From the NCBI GenBank assembly GCA_022841705.1, contig JALHQZ010000020.1, forward strand, positions 1 through 36,803: a stretch of DNA of 36,803 nucleotides, read 5' to 3'. Positions 1 to 8,157 of this stretch are shown here, piece after piece. The notes under the pieces were generated by a model. It was not told where the DNA came from. It ran no database searches and was given only the letters and a program-made list of their open reading frames with translations. Source of the stretch: Pirellulales bacterium. GTDB lineage: Bacteria; Planctomycetota; Planctomycetia; Pirellulales; Lacipirellulaceae. Within the stretch, counting starts at the first letter, position 1; the number at the start of each line of letters is the position of its first letter. Both the position numbers and the translations under genes were made by a program.

Positions 1-199
1 GTTGCTCGACAGAGCGCAGCGCCGCAAACGCTGAGAGCATTGGAGCTGCACCACCTTGTCCGGAAATCGATGCCCGCGTCCGTTTCCCGAAGGGCTAAGC
101 GGAAGGTCTGTTATTGGGATCGAGTGTCGAACTATGCTTGCGCCTGGGGCCATCTCGATCGAAGGCTGGCAGCGCGGGGCGTACGCGCTAGCCGACCAT
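1..199. other. No supported gene at left edge
   Basis: This stretch lies downstream of the SDR gene that ends at 200. I see no start with a ribosome binding site and no recognisable protein in either direction. It may hold the end of a feature that begins outside the window. Confidence 0.4.
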
Positions 200-994
200 T
201 TACGTTGATTGCTGGCCAGAAGGCACGCCGCCGAAGCCGGACCAACCGGATGCCGCGAGGTAGCCTGCGTCTACAAGCACGTTGCCCCCGGTCATACCTG
301 AGCTGAGGTCTGATAGAAGAAACACAATTGGCGCCGACACCTCGTCAACAGTGAGCAGCCGCCCCATTGCCGTCGCGCTGGTCATAGCGGCTGAATTCAT
401 GATGCCAGACTTAATGCCGCGATCGAGCGCCGGCGTTTCGGTGAAGCCCGGCGACACGGCGTTAACGCGAACGCCAGATCGACCCCACTCGGCGGCAAGG
501 TTTTGAGTCATGGAAAGTACGGCGGCCTTTGCAGGGTTGTAGGCGTGCAGGCGACCCGAGCAGAGACCGCCCACGGAGGCCACCAGCACTATCGAGCCGG
601 CGCCGCGCTTTGCCATAAGCGAGCCCACATTTGCTGCGACGATGTAGCTGCCGCGGAAGTCGACTTGATTTACAATGTCCCACTCGCGCATCGTTAGTTG
701 GTGTGGCGGCAGCGGACGCTGAAGCACGCCAGCGGCATGAACTAATCCATCAATTGGCCCTATGTCGTCTTCGATCCGGGACACTTCTTGAGCGACTTGG
801 CGCTCGTCGGTCACGTCGAAACCGACGGCGACGGAACCGGCCAATCCGGACGAGATCTGAGCTGCTTCGTGAAAGGTTTTGTCGGCGACAATGACGCGCG
901 CGCCGCATCCATGTGCCGCCAGGGCGGATGCTCGACCGATGCCGCTTGCGGCGCCGGTGACCAGAACAATCCTATCTTTCAGATCGATGTGCAT
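200..994 (-). CDS. SDR-family NAD(P)-dependent oxidoreductase
   Basis: A 264-residue classical short-chain dehydrogenase/reductase, expected to be cytoplasmic and to oxidise or reduce an alcohol/ketone with NAD(P). The Rossmann motif TGAASGIG is at residues 13-20, HAAG (the NNAG position) at 86-89, the catalytic Ser at about 140, and the Y-x3-K pair at Tyr152/Lys156, followed by the usual SPG segment at 181-183. An Asp at about 38 (VIVADKT) favours NAD over NADP by family rule. The ATG at 994 has GGAG six bases upstream. The gene is divergent from the TonB receptor, and the shared intergenic region carries the regulon palindrome at 1144-1155. The substrate is unknown; a hydroxyl-bearing intermediate of the local pathway is an inference from context. 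Confidence 0.9.
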   Translation of the reverse strand: MHIDLKDRIVLVTGAASGIGRASALAAHGCGARVIVADKTFHEAAQISSGLAGSVAVGFDVTDERQVAQEVSRIEDDIGPIDGLVHAAGVLQRPLPPHQLTMREWDIVNQVDFRGSYIVAANVGSLMAKRGAGSIVLVASVGGLCSGRLHAYNPAKAAVLSMTQNLAAEWGRSGVRVNAVSPGFTETPALDRGIKSGIMNSAAMTSATAMGRLLTVDEVSAPIVFLLSDLSSGMTGGNVLVDAGYLAASGWSGFGGVPSGQQST

Positions 995-1034
995 CGGGAA
1001 CTCCGTTCACTGGGCGCCGTTTGGGATCGCCGAG

Positions 1035-1046
1035 TCTTGATCACGC
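1035..1046. promoter_or_regulatory. Degenerate second copy of the regulon palindrome (possible)
   Basis: TCTTGATCACGC matches 9 of 12 positions of TTTTGATCACAA and sits about 40 bp before the SDR start codon, a spacing close to that of the aminotransferase site. With three mismatches it may be chance. It is recorded because the better site at 1144 is about 150 bp from the SDR start. Confidence 0.25.
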
Positions 1047-1143
1047 GATCTTCAGCCGATCCCCCATTAGGGCGCCTCTTCATAGACGGGGAACGCATTT
1101 TTGGAATGGGCGACGTACCGGGGCGGCTTGGCGGAGCATTGAC

Positions 1144-1155
1144 TTTTGATCACAA
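1144..1155. promoter_or_regulatory. Putative GntR operator, site 1 (SDR / TonB receptor 1)
   Basis: TTTTGATCACAA is the exact reverse complement of the 12-mer TTGTGATCAAAA found at five other intergenic positions. Here the flanks extend the symmetry (GACTT on the left, AAGTC on the right). It lies 57 bp before the chosen start of the receptor and 149 bp before the SDR start, between divergent genes. The TTGT arm resembles the TTGT-N4-ACAA type of operator bound by some FCD-type GntR repressors. Assignment to the regulator at 7472-8155 is inference. Confidence 0.75.
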
Positions 1156-1212
1156 GTCTCTGATGCTGGGGAGGGTTCTAAAGTTGTGTTTAGCCCAAGG
1201 GGAGGTAGGGGA

Positions 1213-3504
1213 ATGTCGGCACAAGGACGCGAACGGGCTGTGGGGGAACGAATGCGCACCGGGCTGCTATTGGGTACGGCTGCATTGGCGAGCGTTTGCT
1301 TCAGCCTTACCGAAGCGCGCGCCCAAGACGTGGAAGAGGAAATAATCGTCACTGCGACAAAGCGAGAGCAGGCAATCCAGGATATTCCGCTTTCGGTAAC
1401 CGCTATCGGCGCGGAGACCCTCCAGACCACGGGCGCTAACGAATTCGCTGATTACGCGACCTCCGTACCAAATCTGAGCTTCGGATTTGCTGGGGAGGGG
1501 CGTCAAACGTCGCGCAACTTCCAATTGCGAGGCATATTCGGCGCAGACACGTCGGCTCTGTATATCGGGGAGACTGCGGTCCCGGTTACGATGGACCCGC
1601 GCGTTATCGACCTGAGTCGAGTGGAAGTGCTGCGCGGCCCTCAGGGCTCACTTTTCGGTGCGAGATCTATGGGCGGTCTTGTGCGGTTGGTTCCGCAGGC
1701 GCCTGAGATCGGCGACTTCGGCGGCTCCGCTCACGTCAGCTATGGCCAGGTCGAAGAGGGTGGCGACGATACCGCGTTTGATTTGACGCTCAACATTCCA
1801 CTTGGGCCGCAGGCAGCGCTTCGCATTACGGGCTACACGCTGGAGGATGCAGGATTCATTGATCGGATGATCGATCCAGACGCCTCCAACATCGCGCGTC
1901 CGCTCTTGGCAAGTATTCCGTTCACAAATGGTGATGAGTTCATTGTTGAGGATATCAACCAGGACACGACGACCGGCGTTCAAGTCGCGATGCAGATTGA
2001 GCCTACGGAACGCATCACAATCACGCCAAGAGTAATGTATCAAATTACGGAGTCCAATGGTCCGGCGTTCGTCGACAATAGTGTCGAGAACCTCCTCAAG
2101 ATTCGCCAGTACGATGTGGAAGAAACCGGCGAGGACGAGTGGTTCCTGGCGTCGTTGGAAGCACGCGTCCGCGTTGATAATGGCGAATGGGTGTCTGCGA
2201 CGTCATACTTCAATCGCTCGACTTTGGATGTTGAAGACTCAACTTTGTTCATGGGGACCCGCGTTGGGGGTCGCGTACGCTCCGGTGTGGCGACACCCGC
2301 AATTACAAGCGAGATCGGTGACGATGAGAGGTTCACACAAGAGCTTCGCTTCGTTTCAGAGTTCGATGGAAACATGCAACTCATCGCTGGTTTGTTCTAT
2401 CAGGACATCGCTTTGGAGGGCGGCTTTCCGCCACAAAGCATCGTGCCAGCGGGTTCGCAGCTCATAAACGTCTTCGGCTCTGGCATCGTCGCTGGGGATT
2501 CCTTCTTCTCGCTAGCAACAGAGACGGATCAGACGGAAATGGGTCTCTTCGGCGAGGTGGAGTTTTCCTTGTCCCCAGAGCTTACCTTGATCGCAGGCGG
2601 CCGGTTCTTCAATGTTGAGACCGAACAGACCCGCGATGACGGCGGCGTGTTGTTTTCGAAACTGGGGCCGATATTTTCCGGTGCCCCCCCTGGTTTCGAT
2701 CCTCCGCGGTTTACGAGCACGCAAGAAGAGAGCGGGTTCAATCCGCGTGTGGCGCTCACCTGGGAGCCTAATGACGACTTCACGCTCTACGGTAATGTTG
2801 CGCGGGGCTTCCGACCAGGGCGCGTGAATGCAACAGCGGGAGCTTGTGCGGCGCTGGGCGTCACTGTTCCCAACGAGGTCAGTTCTGACTCGCTCTGGAA
2901 CTATGAGGCCGGGGCGAAGTTCTCGCTTTTTGGCGGGCGTGCACGCGTCAACTCGGCAGCATATTTCATCCAGTGGGATGACCGGCAAACTCAGACCGTC
3001 AACTGCGGCGGACTCGGATTTGGCGCTTTCGAGAACGTAGGCTCAGCGGAGTCAAGTGGGGCCGAACTTGAGATAACCGCTGACTTGTTCGAAGGGCTGA
3101 GCCTGACGGCGGGAATAGGTTACACGAATGCAGAGGTCACCGACACAGGCGGCGTCAGCGGCGTTGCGGTAGGAGATCCGCTGGCCAACGTGCCAGAGGT
3201 AAATGGCGCGCTCGCGCTCGACTACGAGCGGTCGTTGTCTGCAGGGTTGGATTTCTATGCTCGAACGGACTACCGGTTCGTCGGTGAAAGCGTAAGCGCC
3301 CAGAAGTCGATCAGGCCGGATTATGCGCTCACCAATCTGCGCATAGGCATCAGATCAGAGACTTGGGACCTATCGCTATTTGGCCAAAACCTTGGTGACG
3401 AGCGCGCCAACCTTGCCGATCCGGTAGAGCTGTCAGACGCTCTGAATCTCATCGCAATCGCCCGGCCGCGAACAATCGGCTTGGACCTCAGAGCGAGGTT
3501 CTAA
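1213..3504 (+). CDS. TonB-dependent outer-membrane receptor 1
   Basis: A 763-residue receptor that would carry a ligand across the outer membrane using TonB/ExbBD energy. A signal peptide ends near ARAQ, followed directly by the TonB box EEIIVTATKRE, then a plug domain (IPLSVTAIG, QLRGI, VEVLRGPQGSLFGARSMGG) and a long beta-barrel ending in the typical terminal Phe (LDLRARF). The ATG at 1213 has GGAGG seven bases upstream; an inner ATG at 1252, just before the hydrophobic core of the signal, is an alternative. The plug/barrel type is that of the many sphingomonad/caulobacter receptors with unknown ligands. No siderophore gene is nearby, so the ligand is more likely the substrate of the adjacent hydrolases (inference). 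A strong hairpin follows the gene. Confidence 0.93.
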   Translation: MSAQGRERAVGERMRTGLLLGTAALASVCFSLTEARAQDVEEEIIVTATKREQAIQDIPLSVTAIGAETLQTTGANEFADYATSVPNLSFGFAGEGRQTSRNFQLRGIFGADTSALYIGETAVPVTMDPRVIDLSRVEVLRGPQGSLFGARSMGGLVRLVPQAPEIGDFGGSAHVSYGQVEEGGDDTAFDLTLNIPLGPQAALRITGYTLEDAGFIDRMIDPDASNIARPLLASIPFTNGDEFIVEDINQDTTTGVQVAMQIEPTERITITPRVMYQITESNGPAFVDNSVENLLKIRQYDVEETGEDEWFLASLEARVRVDNGEWVSATSYFNRSTLDVEDSTLFMGTRVGGRVRSGVATPAITSEIGDDERFTQELRFVSEFDGNMQLIAGLFYQDIALEGGFPPQSIVPAGSQLINVFGSGIVAGDSFFSLATETDQTEMGLFGEVEFSLSPELTLIAGGRFFNVETEQTRDDGGVLFSKLGPIFSGAPPGFDPPRFTSTQEESGFNPRVALTWEPNDDFTLYGNVARGFRPGRVNATAGACAALGVTVPNEVSSDSLWNYEAGAKFSLFGGRARVNSAAYFIQWDDRQTQTVNCGGLGFGAFENVGSAESSGAELEITADLFEGLSLTAGIGYTNAEVTDTGGVSGVAVGDPLANVPEVNGALALDYERSLSAGLDFYARTDYRFVGESVSAQKSIRPDYALTNLRIGIRSETWDLSLFGQNLGDERANLADPVELSDALNLIAIARPRTIGLDLRARF

Positions 3505-3515
3505 GGGGGCTGGGT

Positions 3516-3546
3516 GTGGCCGTCCGCAGCAGCTGCGGACGGCCAC
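3516..3546 (+). terminator. Strong hairpin after TonB receptor 1
   Basis: A perfect 15-bp inverted repeat, GTGGCCGTCCGCAGC and its complement, around a single central A (in practice a tri- to pentaloop). It begins 11 bp after the receptor stop codon. No T-run follows, so it is either a weak intrinsic terminator or a 3'-end stabiliser that uncouples abundant receptor mRNA from the downstream dehydrogenase/permease genes. Confidence 0.65.
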
Positions 3547-3581
3547 AATCCGCTAGTCAGTTCCAAACGGAGCTCGCGCTT

Positions 3582-4523
3582 ATGAGAACAGCGGCGATTA
3601 TTGGTGCGGGCGTAATCGGGCGCGGTTGGGCGGTTGCCTTTATGGCAAGCGGTTGGCGCGCGGTTCTCTACGACAAAAAGGAATGTGTGGCGGAGACAGC
3701 GGTACAAGATGCTGTAGGCGCCTGGAATAGAATTACAAAAGCGGAGACTCCTTCTTCAGGCGTCGAACAAGGCAGCATCGGTGCGGCTAGCTCGCTGGAG
3801 GATTGCGTCCAGGGCGCGGAAGTCATCATAGAGGCTGTGCCGGAGCGACTCGATAGAAAGAGATCGGCGATCCGCGCTGTTGAGTCAGCGGTATCCGACT
3901 CAACTCTCATCTTAAGTTCCTCTTCGGCACTCTCTCCCACGGCAATAGCAGCACAGATGCGAGCCCCAGAGAGATTCGCAGTCGCGCACCCATTTAATCC
4001 AATGTATTTGATTCCGGTGGTTGAGCTTGTGCCAGGGGCTCGAACAACACCGCGCACTTTGCAAGTAGCGCGTTCTCTGCTGGAGTCGATTGGCAGGCGT
4101 GTTGTCGGACTGAATCGAGAAGTCGAAGGATACGTCGGGAATCGGTTGCAGGCGGCGTTGGTGAATGAGGCGATGAACCTCTTGCGCCTGGGGGTGGCCA
4201 GCGCAGAAGATATAGACGCTTGCGTGTCGGATTGCCTTGGCTTGCGGTGGGCGTTTATGGGCCCCTTTGAAACTATGGACACAAATGCACTCGGCGGTTT
4301 GGCCGAGTATGCTGAAAATTTTGGCGAGTCATATGTGAAATTGGGCGCGGATTTGGGCGTGGATCAACCATGGCCGCAGGATCAGATCAAAACACTCTCG
4401 GCAAAGTTTGCAAGCAAAGGGCGCGCTGGACGATCAGCAAAACGTGACATGCAGGTCGCGGAACTCCTGAAACTTAAGCGGCGGCTCGCGACCAAAGAAA
4501 CGGCGCCCGAACGAGGTGGTTGA
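3582..4523 (+). CDS. 3-hydroxyacyl-CoA dehydrogenase-family enzyme, lambda-crystallin/carnitine-dehydrogenase type
   Basis: A 313-residue NAD-dependent 3-hydroxy-acid dehydrogenase. The N-terminal Rossmann motif GAGVIG is at residues 8-13, the catalytic HPFNP His at about 136, the paired Glu in VELVPG at about 148, and the C-terminal dimer domain starts near EGYVGNRLQAALVNEA. The single C-terminal domain and the MGPFETMD motif match the short group that includes L-gulonate 3-dehydrogenase (lambda-crystallin) and L-carnitine dehydrogenase, which act on free 3-hydroxy acids rather than CoA esters. The ATG at 3582 (MRTAAIIGAG) puts the nucleotide-binding strand at the N-terminus as is usual. The 3' end overlaps the DUF819 gene by 8 bp. 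A BKACE enzyme in the same putative regulon would fit the next step, as in carnitine breakdown; the true substrate is unknown. Confidence 0.85.
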   Translation: MRTAAIIGAGVIGRGWAVAFMASGWRAVLYDKKECVAETAVQDAVGAWNRITKAETPSSGVEQGSIGAASSLEDCVQGAEVIIEAVPERLDRKRSAIRAVESAVSDSTLILSSSSALSPTAIAAQMRAPERFAVAHPFNPMYLIPVVELVPGARTTPRTLQVARSLLESIGRRVVGLNREVEGYVGNRLQAALVNEAMNLLRLGVASAEDIDACVSDCLGLRWAFMGPFETMDTNALGGLAEYAENFGESYVKLGADLGVDQPWPQDQIKTLSAKFASKGRAGRSAKRDMQVAELLKLKRRLATKETAPERGG

Positions 4524-5676
4524 TCAGTCGCTATTCGGAAGCAGCGACTCGCTGTCGATTTTCGCGGCGTTGGCGGGAATCGTCGCCATCGCTTGGCTAG
4601 TCGGCACATCCAAGTGGGGCTCCTGGCTGTCTCCAGCGCCCATAGTCGTGGTGCTGGCGGTGGCCGCTTCTAACGCGCGCTTGATACCATTCTCCTCCGA
4701 TGCGTACCAATTCGTGTCCGGACATATGTTGCCCTTCGGCGTTGCGCTGCTCCTTCTAAGCGTTGATGTCCGGAAAACGTGGAAGGGGGCAGGCGTTGTG
4801 TTGAGCTGTTTTGGGCTCGGCGTCGCTGCGTCCATGTTAGGGATCATGGTGGCGCTGGCGATCGCATCACCGGGCGAAACAGCGAGCGCACTGGCCGCGC
4901 TCTACTCCGCAGTGGTGAGCGGCGGGGCTGTGAACATGGTCTCGGTCGGCGAAGCGACCGGAGTTTTCCAACAATATCCTGAATTGCTCGCGGGGGTCAT
5001 CGCAGGGAGCGTGCCCATCGATGTCGCATATATTGCGTTGATGACCTCCATCGCCAAGAGCAAGTTCGTCTCCAATGCATTTGCAGGGCGCATTTCGCGT
5101 CCAGCAGAGGCGGAGGAAGACGTTGGTGACATGGCTTCAAGCAACAACTACGCGGCCTCTCCGCCAGAGTTTGCGTATGTTGCGGCGATAGCCATCGCAG
5201 TTGTCGCCGTATGCAAGACCCTTGCTGCAGCCGTTGGGCAGCCACAGTTGGCGATTGTTGGTATTGGAACGGTCAGCCTTCTGTTGGGGAGCACGAGGTT
5301 GGCGCCCGTAAGTGTTGCTTCAAGCATGCAACCCATAGCGCTATGGTGCCTCTTTATGTTCTTAGCGACGGTGACTGTTGGGGCCGACCTTCGGAGCTTG
5401 ACCGAATTCTCGGTTCGCGTGGCGATTTTTGTCGCTGTGGTTTACGCCGTGCATGTGTCGCTACTTTTGTCGATCGGATGGCTGCTTCGCTATCCTCTCG
5501 ATGGCCTGATCGTTGGATCGTTAGCGGGCGTTGCCGGACCTGCCACGACTGCTGCGATCGCTGCAGCGCAGGGATGGAAGCGCCTTGTTGTCCCCGGTTC
5601 ATTGTGCGCCACCTTTGGTTTGGCGATCGGCACATATGTCGGTCTGGCGGTCTACGGCGTCTTGTCCGCTCCATGA
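4516..5676 (+). CDS. DUF819-family membrane protein
   Basis: A 386-residue, strongly hydrophobic protein with about ten predicted membrane helices and a cytoplasmic linker rich in Glu/Asp near residues 195-210. The small-residue helices (AALYSAVVSGGAVNMVSVGEATG; GSLAGVAGPATTAAIAAAQGW) are characteristic of DUF819 proteins (YjcL type), whose duplicated architecture suggests a transporter. No substrate is established to my knowledge. The GTG start at 4516 lies inside the last codons of the dehydrogenase, an 8-bp overlap typical of translational coupling, so it probably moves the substrate or product of that enzyme (inference). The gene ends convergent with serine hydrolase 1. Confidence 0.8.
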   Translation: MVDQSLFGSSDSLSIFAALAGIVAIAWLVGTSKWGSWLSPAPIVVVLAVAASNARLIPFSSDAYQFVSGHMLPFGVALLLLSVDVRKTWKGAGVVLSCFGLGVAASMLGIMVALAIASPGETASALAALYSAVVSGGAVNMVSVGEATGVFQQYPELLAGVIAGSVPIDVAYIALMTSIAKSKFVSNAFAGRISRPAEAEEDVGDMASSNNYAASPPEFAYVAAIAIAVVAVCKTLAAAVGQPQLAIVGIGTVSLLLGSTRLAPVSVASSMQPIALWCLFMFLATVTVGADLRSLTEFSVRVAIFVAVVYAVHVSLLLSIGWLLRYPLDGLIVGSLAGVAGPATTAAIAAAQGWKRLVVPGSLCATFGLAIGTYVGLAVYGVLSAP

Positions 5677-5687
5677 TGTCTCAGGTG

Positions 5688-5709
5688 AGGCACGCTATGC
5701 GTCATGCCT
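5688..5709. terminator. Weak bidirectional hairpin between convergent genes
   Basis: AGGCA and TGCCT arms enclose an inner CGC/GCG pair with a TAT loop and a 3-nt bulge. It lies in the 40-bp gap between the convergent DUF819 and serine hydrolase genes. There is no clear T-tract, so terminator function is only plausible. Confidence 0.3.
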
Positions 5710-5716
5710 TCTGATG

Positions 5717-7387
5717 TTAGGTTGGGCGGGGCCGATGTCGCAGCAGTAGCGATGCCCAGTGGTGAACCGAGAAAAATGCGATCCGCATGTCTAGAAAAGC
5801 AATAGAGAATATCCAGGCAGCGCCAATGAATATCAGGAAATGGGCAAGGCTAGGGCCGCTTAGCTTGGATACCATTGTGTGTGCGCCCGCCGTGATGACG
5901 ATGGTAAGTGCGACCACGCCGAGGGCCAGCAAAGTCAAAAGGCGTATCGGTCGCTTGTCGCCGACCAAAATGCATGCGTGCAGATTTTTGCGGCTGAGAA
6001 GAATGCAGGCGCTGAGTGAACATACAGAAAGAGCGGTGGCTATAGTCAACATGTTCGGCGGTGTTTGACCGAATGCAAGCCATCCGGCGACCGGCCAAGA
6101 AATCATGGGCAGCGCAAGGAGTGCCGCGCGTGTGCTAAATGGATAGAGAACGCGGATGAGCGGCGCCCGTACGAAGGCTTCCCGCTGAGAGCTGCGCATA
6201 AACCATTGCCCGTTCACAGGACCGTCGGAACAGAAATCGTATAGGCGAACTTCTGTCTTGAGCGCGGGAGGTTCCAATTGGTGATGATTGTATGCCAGGG
6301 GGTGAGCCCACAAGTGAAGTGCGCGTTCTGGCGAGCGCGTGGGAACTTTCGTGCTTGCATAAACGTAGGGGCGGATTTTGTGCAGCGCCGGCGGGGAGGC
6401 TGTGGCTCCAACTGCATCAAGAAGCAAATCGAGGGCCGCACCCCATAGAAGGGGAGTTTCAGGGTCAAGCGTGTTCGAGCAGGTCAGCGCGCAAAACAAA
6501 GCCGCCCGATGTTCGGGAATGAAAAGAAGCACGGCATGGCGCCCTGGCCACGATCCGGTGTGTCCCGCGACGAGGACCCCTCGCGCCATGAACCGAGACG
6601 CCAGCAGGCCGATGCCAATTGTTTTGCTCGGTGTTTCATAGAGCGGGCTCGAAACCAAACGCAGCGGTGCTTGCAGCTCATGCGGCGCCGAACTTGGATC
6701 CGAAAAAAAGCTGGCGAGACGAATCCCATCTGCCACGTTGAGCAAAAGCCCGCCCGCCGCTTGAAAGAATGGGTGAAGCGGCAGCGCGTCCGTGGCATCA
6801 GTGTCGTTGTTGGCGATTACCGCGTTGTGGAGGCCGAGCGGCGCGAAAACCCAATCATGCGCTATTCTCGAAAACGGTTTTTGCAACTGGTGCTCAAGCA
6901 CTCGACCCAAAACCGCAGCGCCGAAATTTGAGTAAGCCGGGAGGCCGGCAGGTCGGCAAGCAAACGGGGGCTCAAATCTATTGAGTGCATCAATGCGCGC
7001 GCTCTGGCGCTTTGAGTAGGCCAATCCAAAATCGGAATAGTCGTATCCACTGCGGTGGGTGAGCAGATGCGCCAGGGTGACTTGCTCGGCGTAGCGGCCC
7101 GCCAGGCGATACGGTCCCAGCAATTGGTTAACGTGAGTGTTGACTGTCAGCGTTGGGTCCTGCGCCATCAGACGCGCGATGCAGAGCCCTGTCACAAGCT
7201 TTGTGACGGAGCCGACCGGAAACAACCTTTGAGACGACTGCCCCTCTGGAAAAAGCGCGGGCTCGGCGTCGCCGACTTGGGCGCCAATGACTCCAGACTC
7301 AATTTGAGTCCCGAATTTACGGGCCCACCGGGTCCAGAGCTGATCAGCAAAGGGAAGGGGGGTAGGCTTTGCGCCCGGCGGCGTCAT
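5717..7387 (-). CDS. Class C beta-lactamase-like serine hydrolase 1 with C-terminal membrane helices
   Basis: A 556-residue protein of the serine beta-lactamase/D-peptidase fold (MlrB, EstB, NylB, DD-peptidase relatives). The nucleophile motif SVTK is at 60-63, YSN at 152-154, and HTG (the KTG position) at 276-278, so all three active-site elements are present. From about residue 430 there are four hydrophobic segments. Unlike the two sister genes in this window, no cleavable signal peptide is visible: the protein begins MTPPGAKPTPLPF. Either the start is wrong, export is unusual, or the catalytic domain is cytoplasmic. The ATG at 7387 has no strong Shine-Dalgarno sequence. The gene is divergent from the GntR regulator, with the shared operator 54 bp upstream. 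Hydrolysis of an amide or ester is predicted; antibiotic resistance is not implied. Confidence 0.88.
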   Translation of the reverse strand: MTPPGAKPTPLPFADQLWTRWARKFGTQIESGVIGAQVGDAEPALFPEGQSSQRLFPVGSVTKLVTGLCIARLMAQDPTLTVNTHVNQLLGPYRLAGRYAEQVTLAHLLTHRSGYDYSDFGLAYSKRQSARIDALNRFEPPFACRPAGLPAYSNFGAAVLGRVLEHQLQKPFSRIAHDWVFAPLGLHNAVIANNDTDATDALPLHPFFQAAGGLLLNVADGIRLASFFSDPSSAPHELQAPLRLVSSPLYETPSKTIGIGLLASRFMARGVLVAGHTGSWPGRHAVLLFIPEHRAALFCALTCSNTLDPETPLLWGAALDLLLDAVGATASPPALHKIRPYVYASTKVPTRSPERALHLWAHPLAYNHHQLEPPALKTEVRLYDFCSDGPVNGQWFMRSSQREAFVRAPLIRVLYPFSTRAALLALPMISWPVAGWLAFGQTPPNMLTIATALSVCSLSACILLSRKNLHACILVGDKRPIRLLTLLALGVVALTIVITAGAHTMVSKLSGPSLAHFLIFIGAAWIFSIAFLDMRIAFFSVHHWASLLLRHRPRPT

Positions 7388-7441
7388 GCTATTAGCTTCA
7401 GATTATCAATCAAAGCGCAAACATAACTCACAACGACATGT

Positions 7442-7453
7442 TTGTGATCAAAA
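7442..7453. promoter_or_regulatory. Putative GntR operator, site 2 (autoregulatory)
   Basis: An exact TTGTGATCAAAA located 18 bp before the GntR ATG and 54 bp before the divergent serine hydrolase start. A regulator site this close to its own start codon is typical of autorepression, which supports pairing this palindrome with the adjacent GntR protein. Confidence 0.8.
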
Positions 7454-7471
7454 ATCTCAAGGTCAGATACG

Positions 7472-8155
7472 ATGGACGGCGATGCGAAGCTCGGAAAAAT
7501 TGAAGCGCGGAGCCTCCAGGCTCGCGTCTATCATCGCCTGAAAACTGCGCTCATGGTAGGTGAGTTCAGGCCGGGCCAAGTACTCCTCATTCGAGACCTG
7601 GCGACTGAGCTTGGCACCAGCCACATGCCCGTGCGGCAGAGTCTCTATCGATTGGTGTCGGAGCATGCGCTGCAAGAGGAGGACAAGGCGCGCTCATCAG
7701 TCAGGGTGCCTGAGCTTTCGGAGGACGTTTTTCAGGACCTGCGCAGAGTGCGTCTTCTCGCCGAGTGTGAAGCAGCTTCGCTTGCGGCGCGTAATGCAAC
7801 GAAACCGTTCGTGAAGAAGCTTCGCGCGCTTGATGCTGCTATCGCAACAGCTGTGGAGCAGGAGAATCCGAGCGAGGCGATCTACTCGAACTATCGCTTT
7901 CACTTCGCTGTCTACGCCCAATCGGGGTCGCAAGTCCTTATGCGCACAATCGAATCACTTTGGCTGCAAAGCGGGCCGTACTTTCGGGTTCTTATTGATC
8001 GCTATTTCGCAACGCGCTCCTCGATCAGGGAGGTGAACGCGCATAGCAAGATCATCACGGCAATGACAAGAAACGATCCCGAAGCAGCTCGGGCGGCTTT
8101 GGCGGACGATATAAATCGGGCGGCGGATTTCTACATCAACAGGAATCGCCAGTAA
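7472..8155 (+). CDS. GntR-family transcriptional regulator, FCD (FadR-type) domain
   Basis: A 227-residue regulator. The N-terminal winged helix-turn-helix covers about residues 12-80 (VYHRLKTALMVGEFRPGQVL, then RDLATELGTSHMPVRQSLYRL as the recognition helix), followed by an all-helical FCD ligand domain at 85-215 with His residues in the expected places (FHFAVYAQSG; NAHSKIITAM), probably for a metal that helps bind a carboxylate ligand. The family usually represses catabolic operons until a pathway acid binds. It is the only non-Lrp regulator in the window and has the palindrome directly upstream, so it is the best candidate master regulator of the six-site regulon. It is convergent with the aminotransferase, with only 2 bp between stop codons. 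Confidence 0.93.
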   Translation: MDGDAKLGKIEARSLQARVYHRLKTALMVGEFRPGQVLLIRDLATELGTSHMPVRQSLYRLVSEHALQEEDKARSSVRVPELSEDVFQDLRRVRLLAECEAASLAARNATKPFVKKLRALDAAIATAVEQENPSEAIYSNYRFHFAVYAQSGSQVLMRTIESLWLQSGPYFRVLIDRYFATRSSIREVNAHSKIITAMTRNDPEAARAALADDINRAADFYINRNRQ

Positions 8156-8157
8156 CT

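Noticed and set aside
788..1345. Plus-strand frame over the SDR gene and promoter region
   Set aside because: Antisense shadow of the SDR gene that runs through the operator and the receptor start; no motif.
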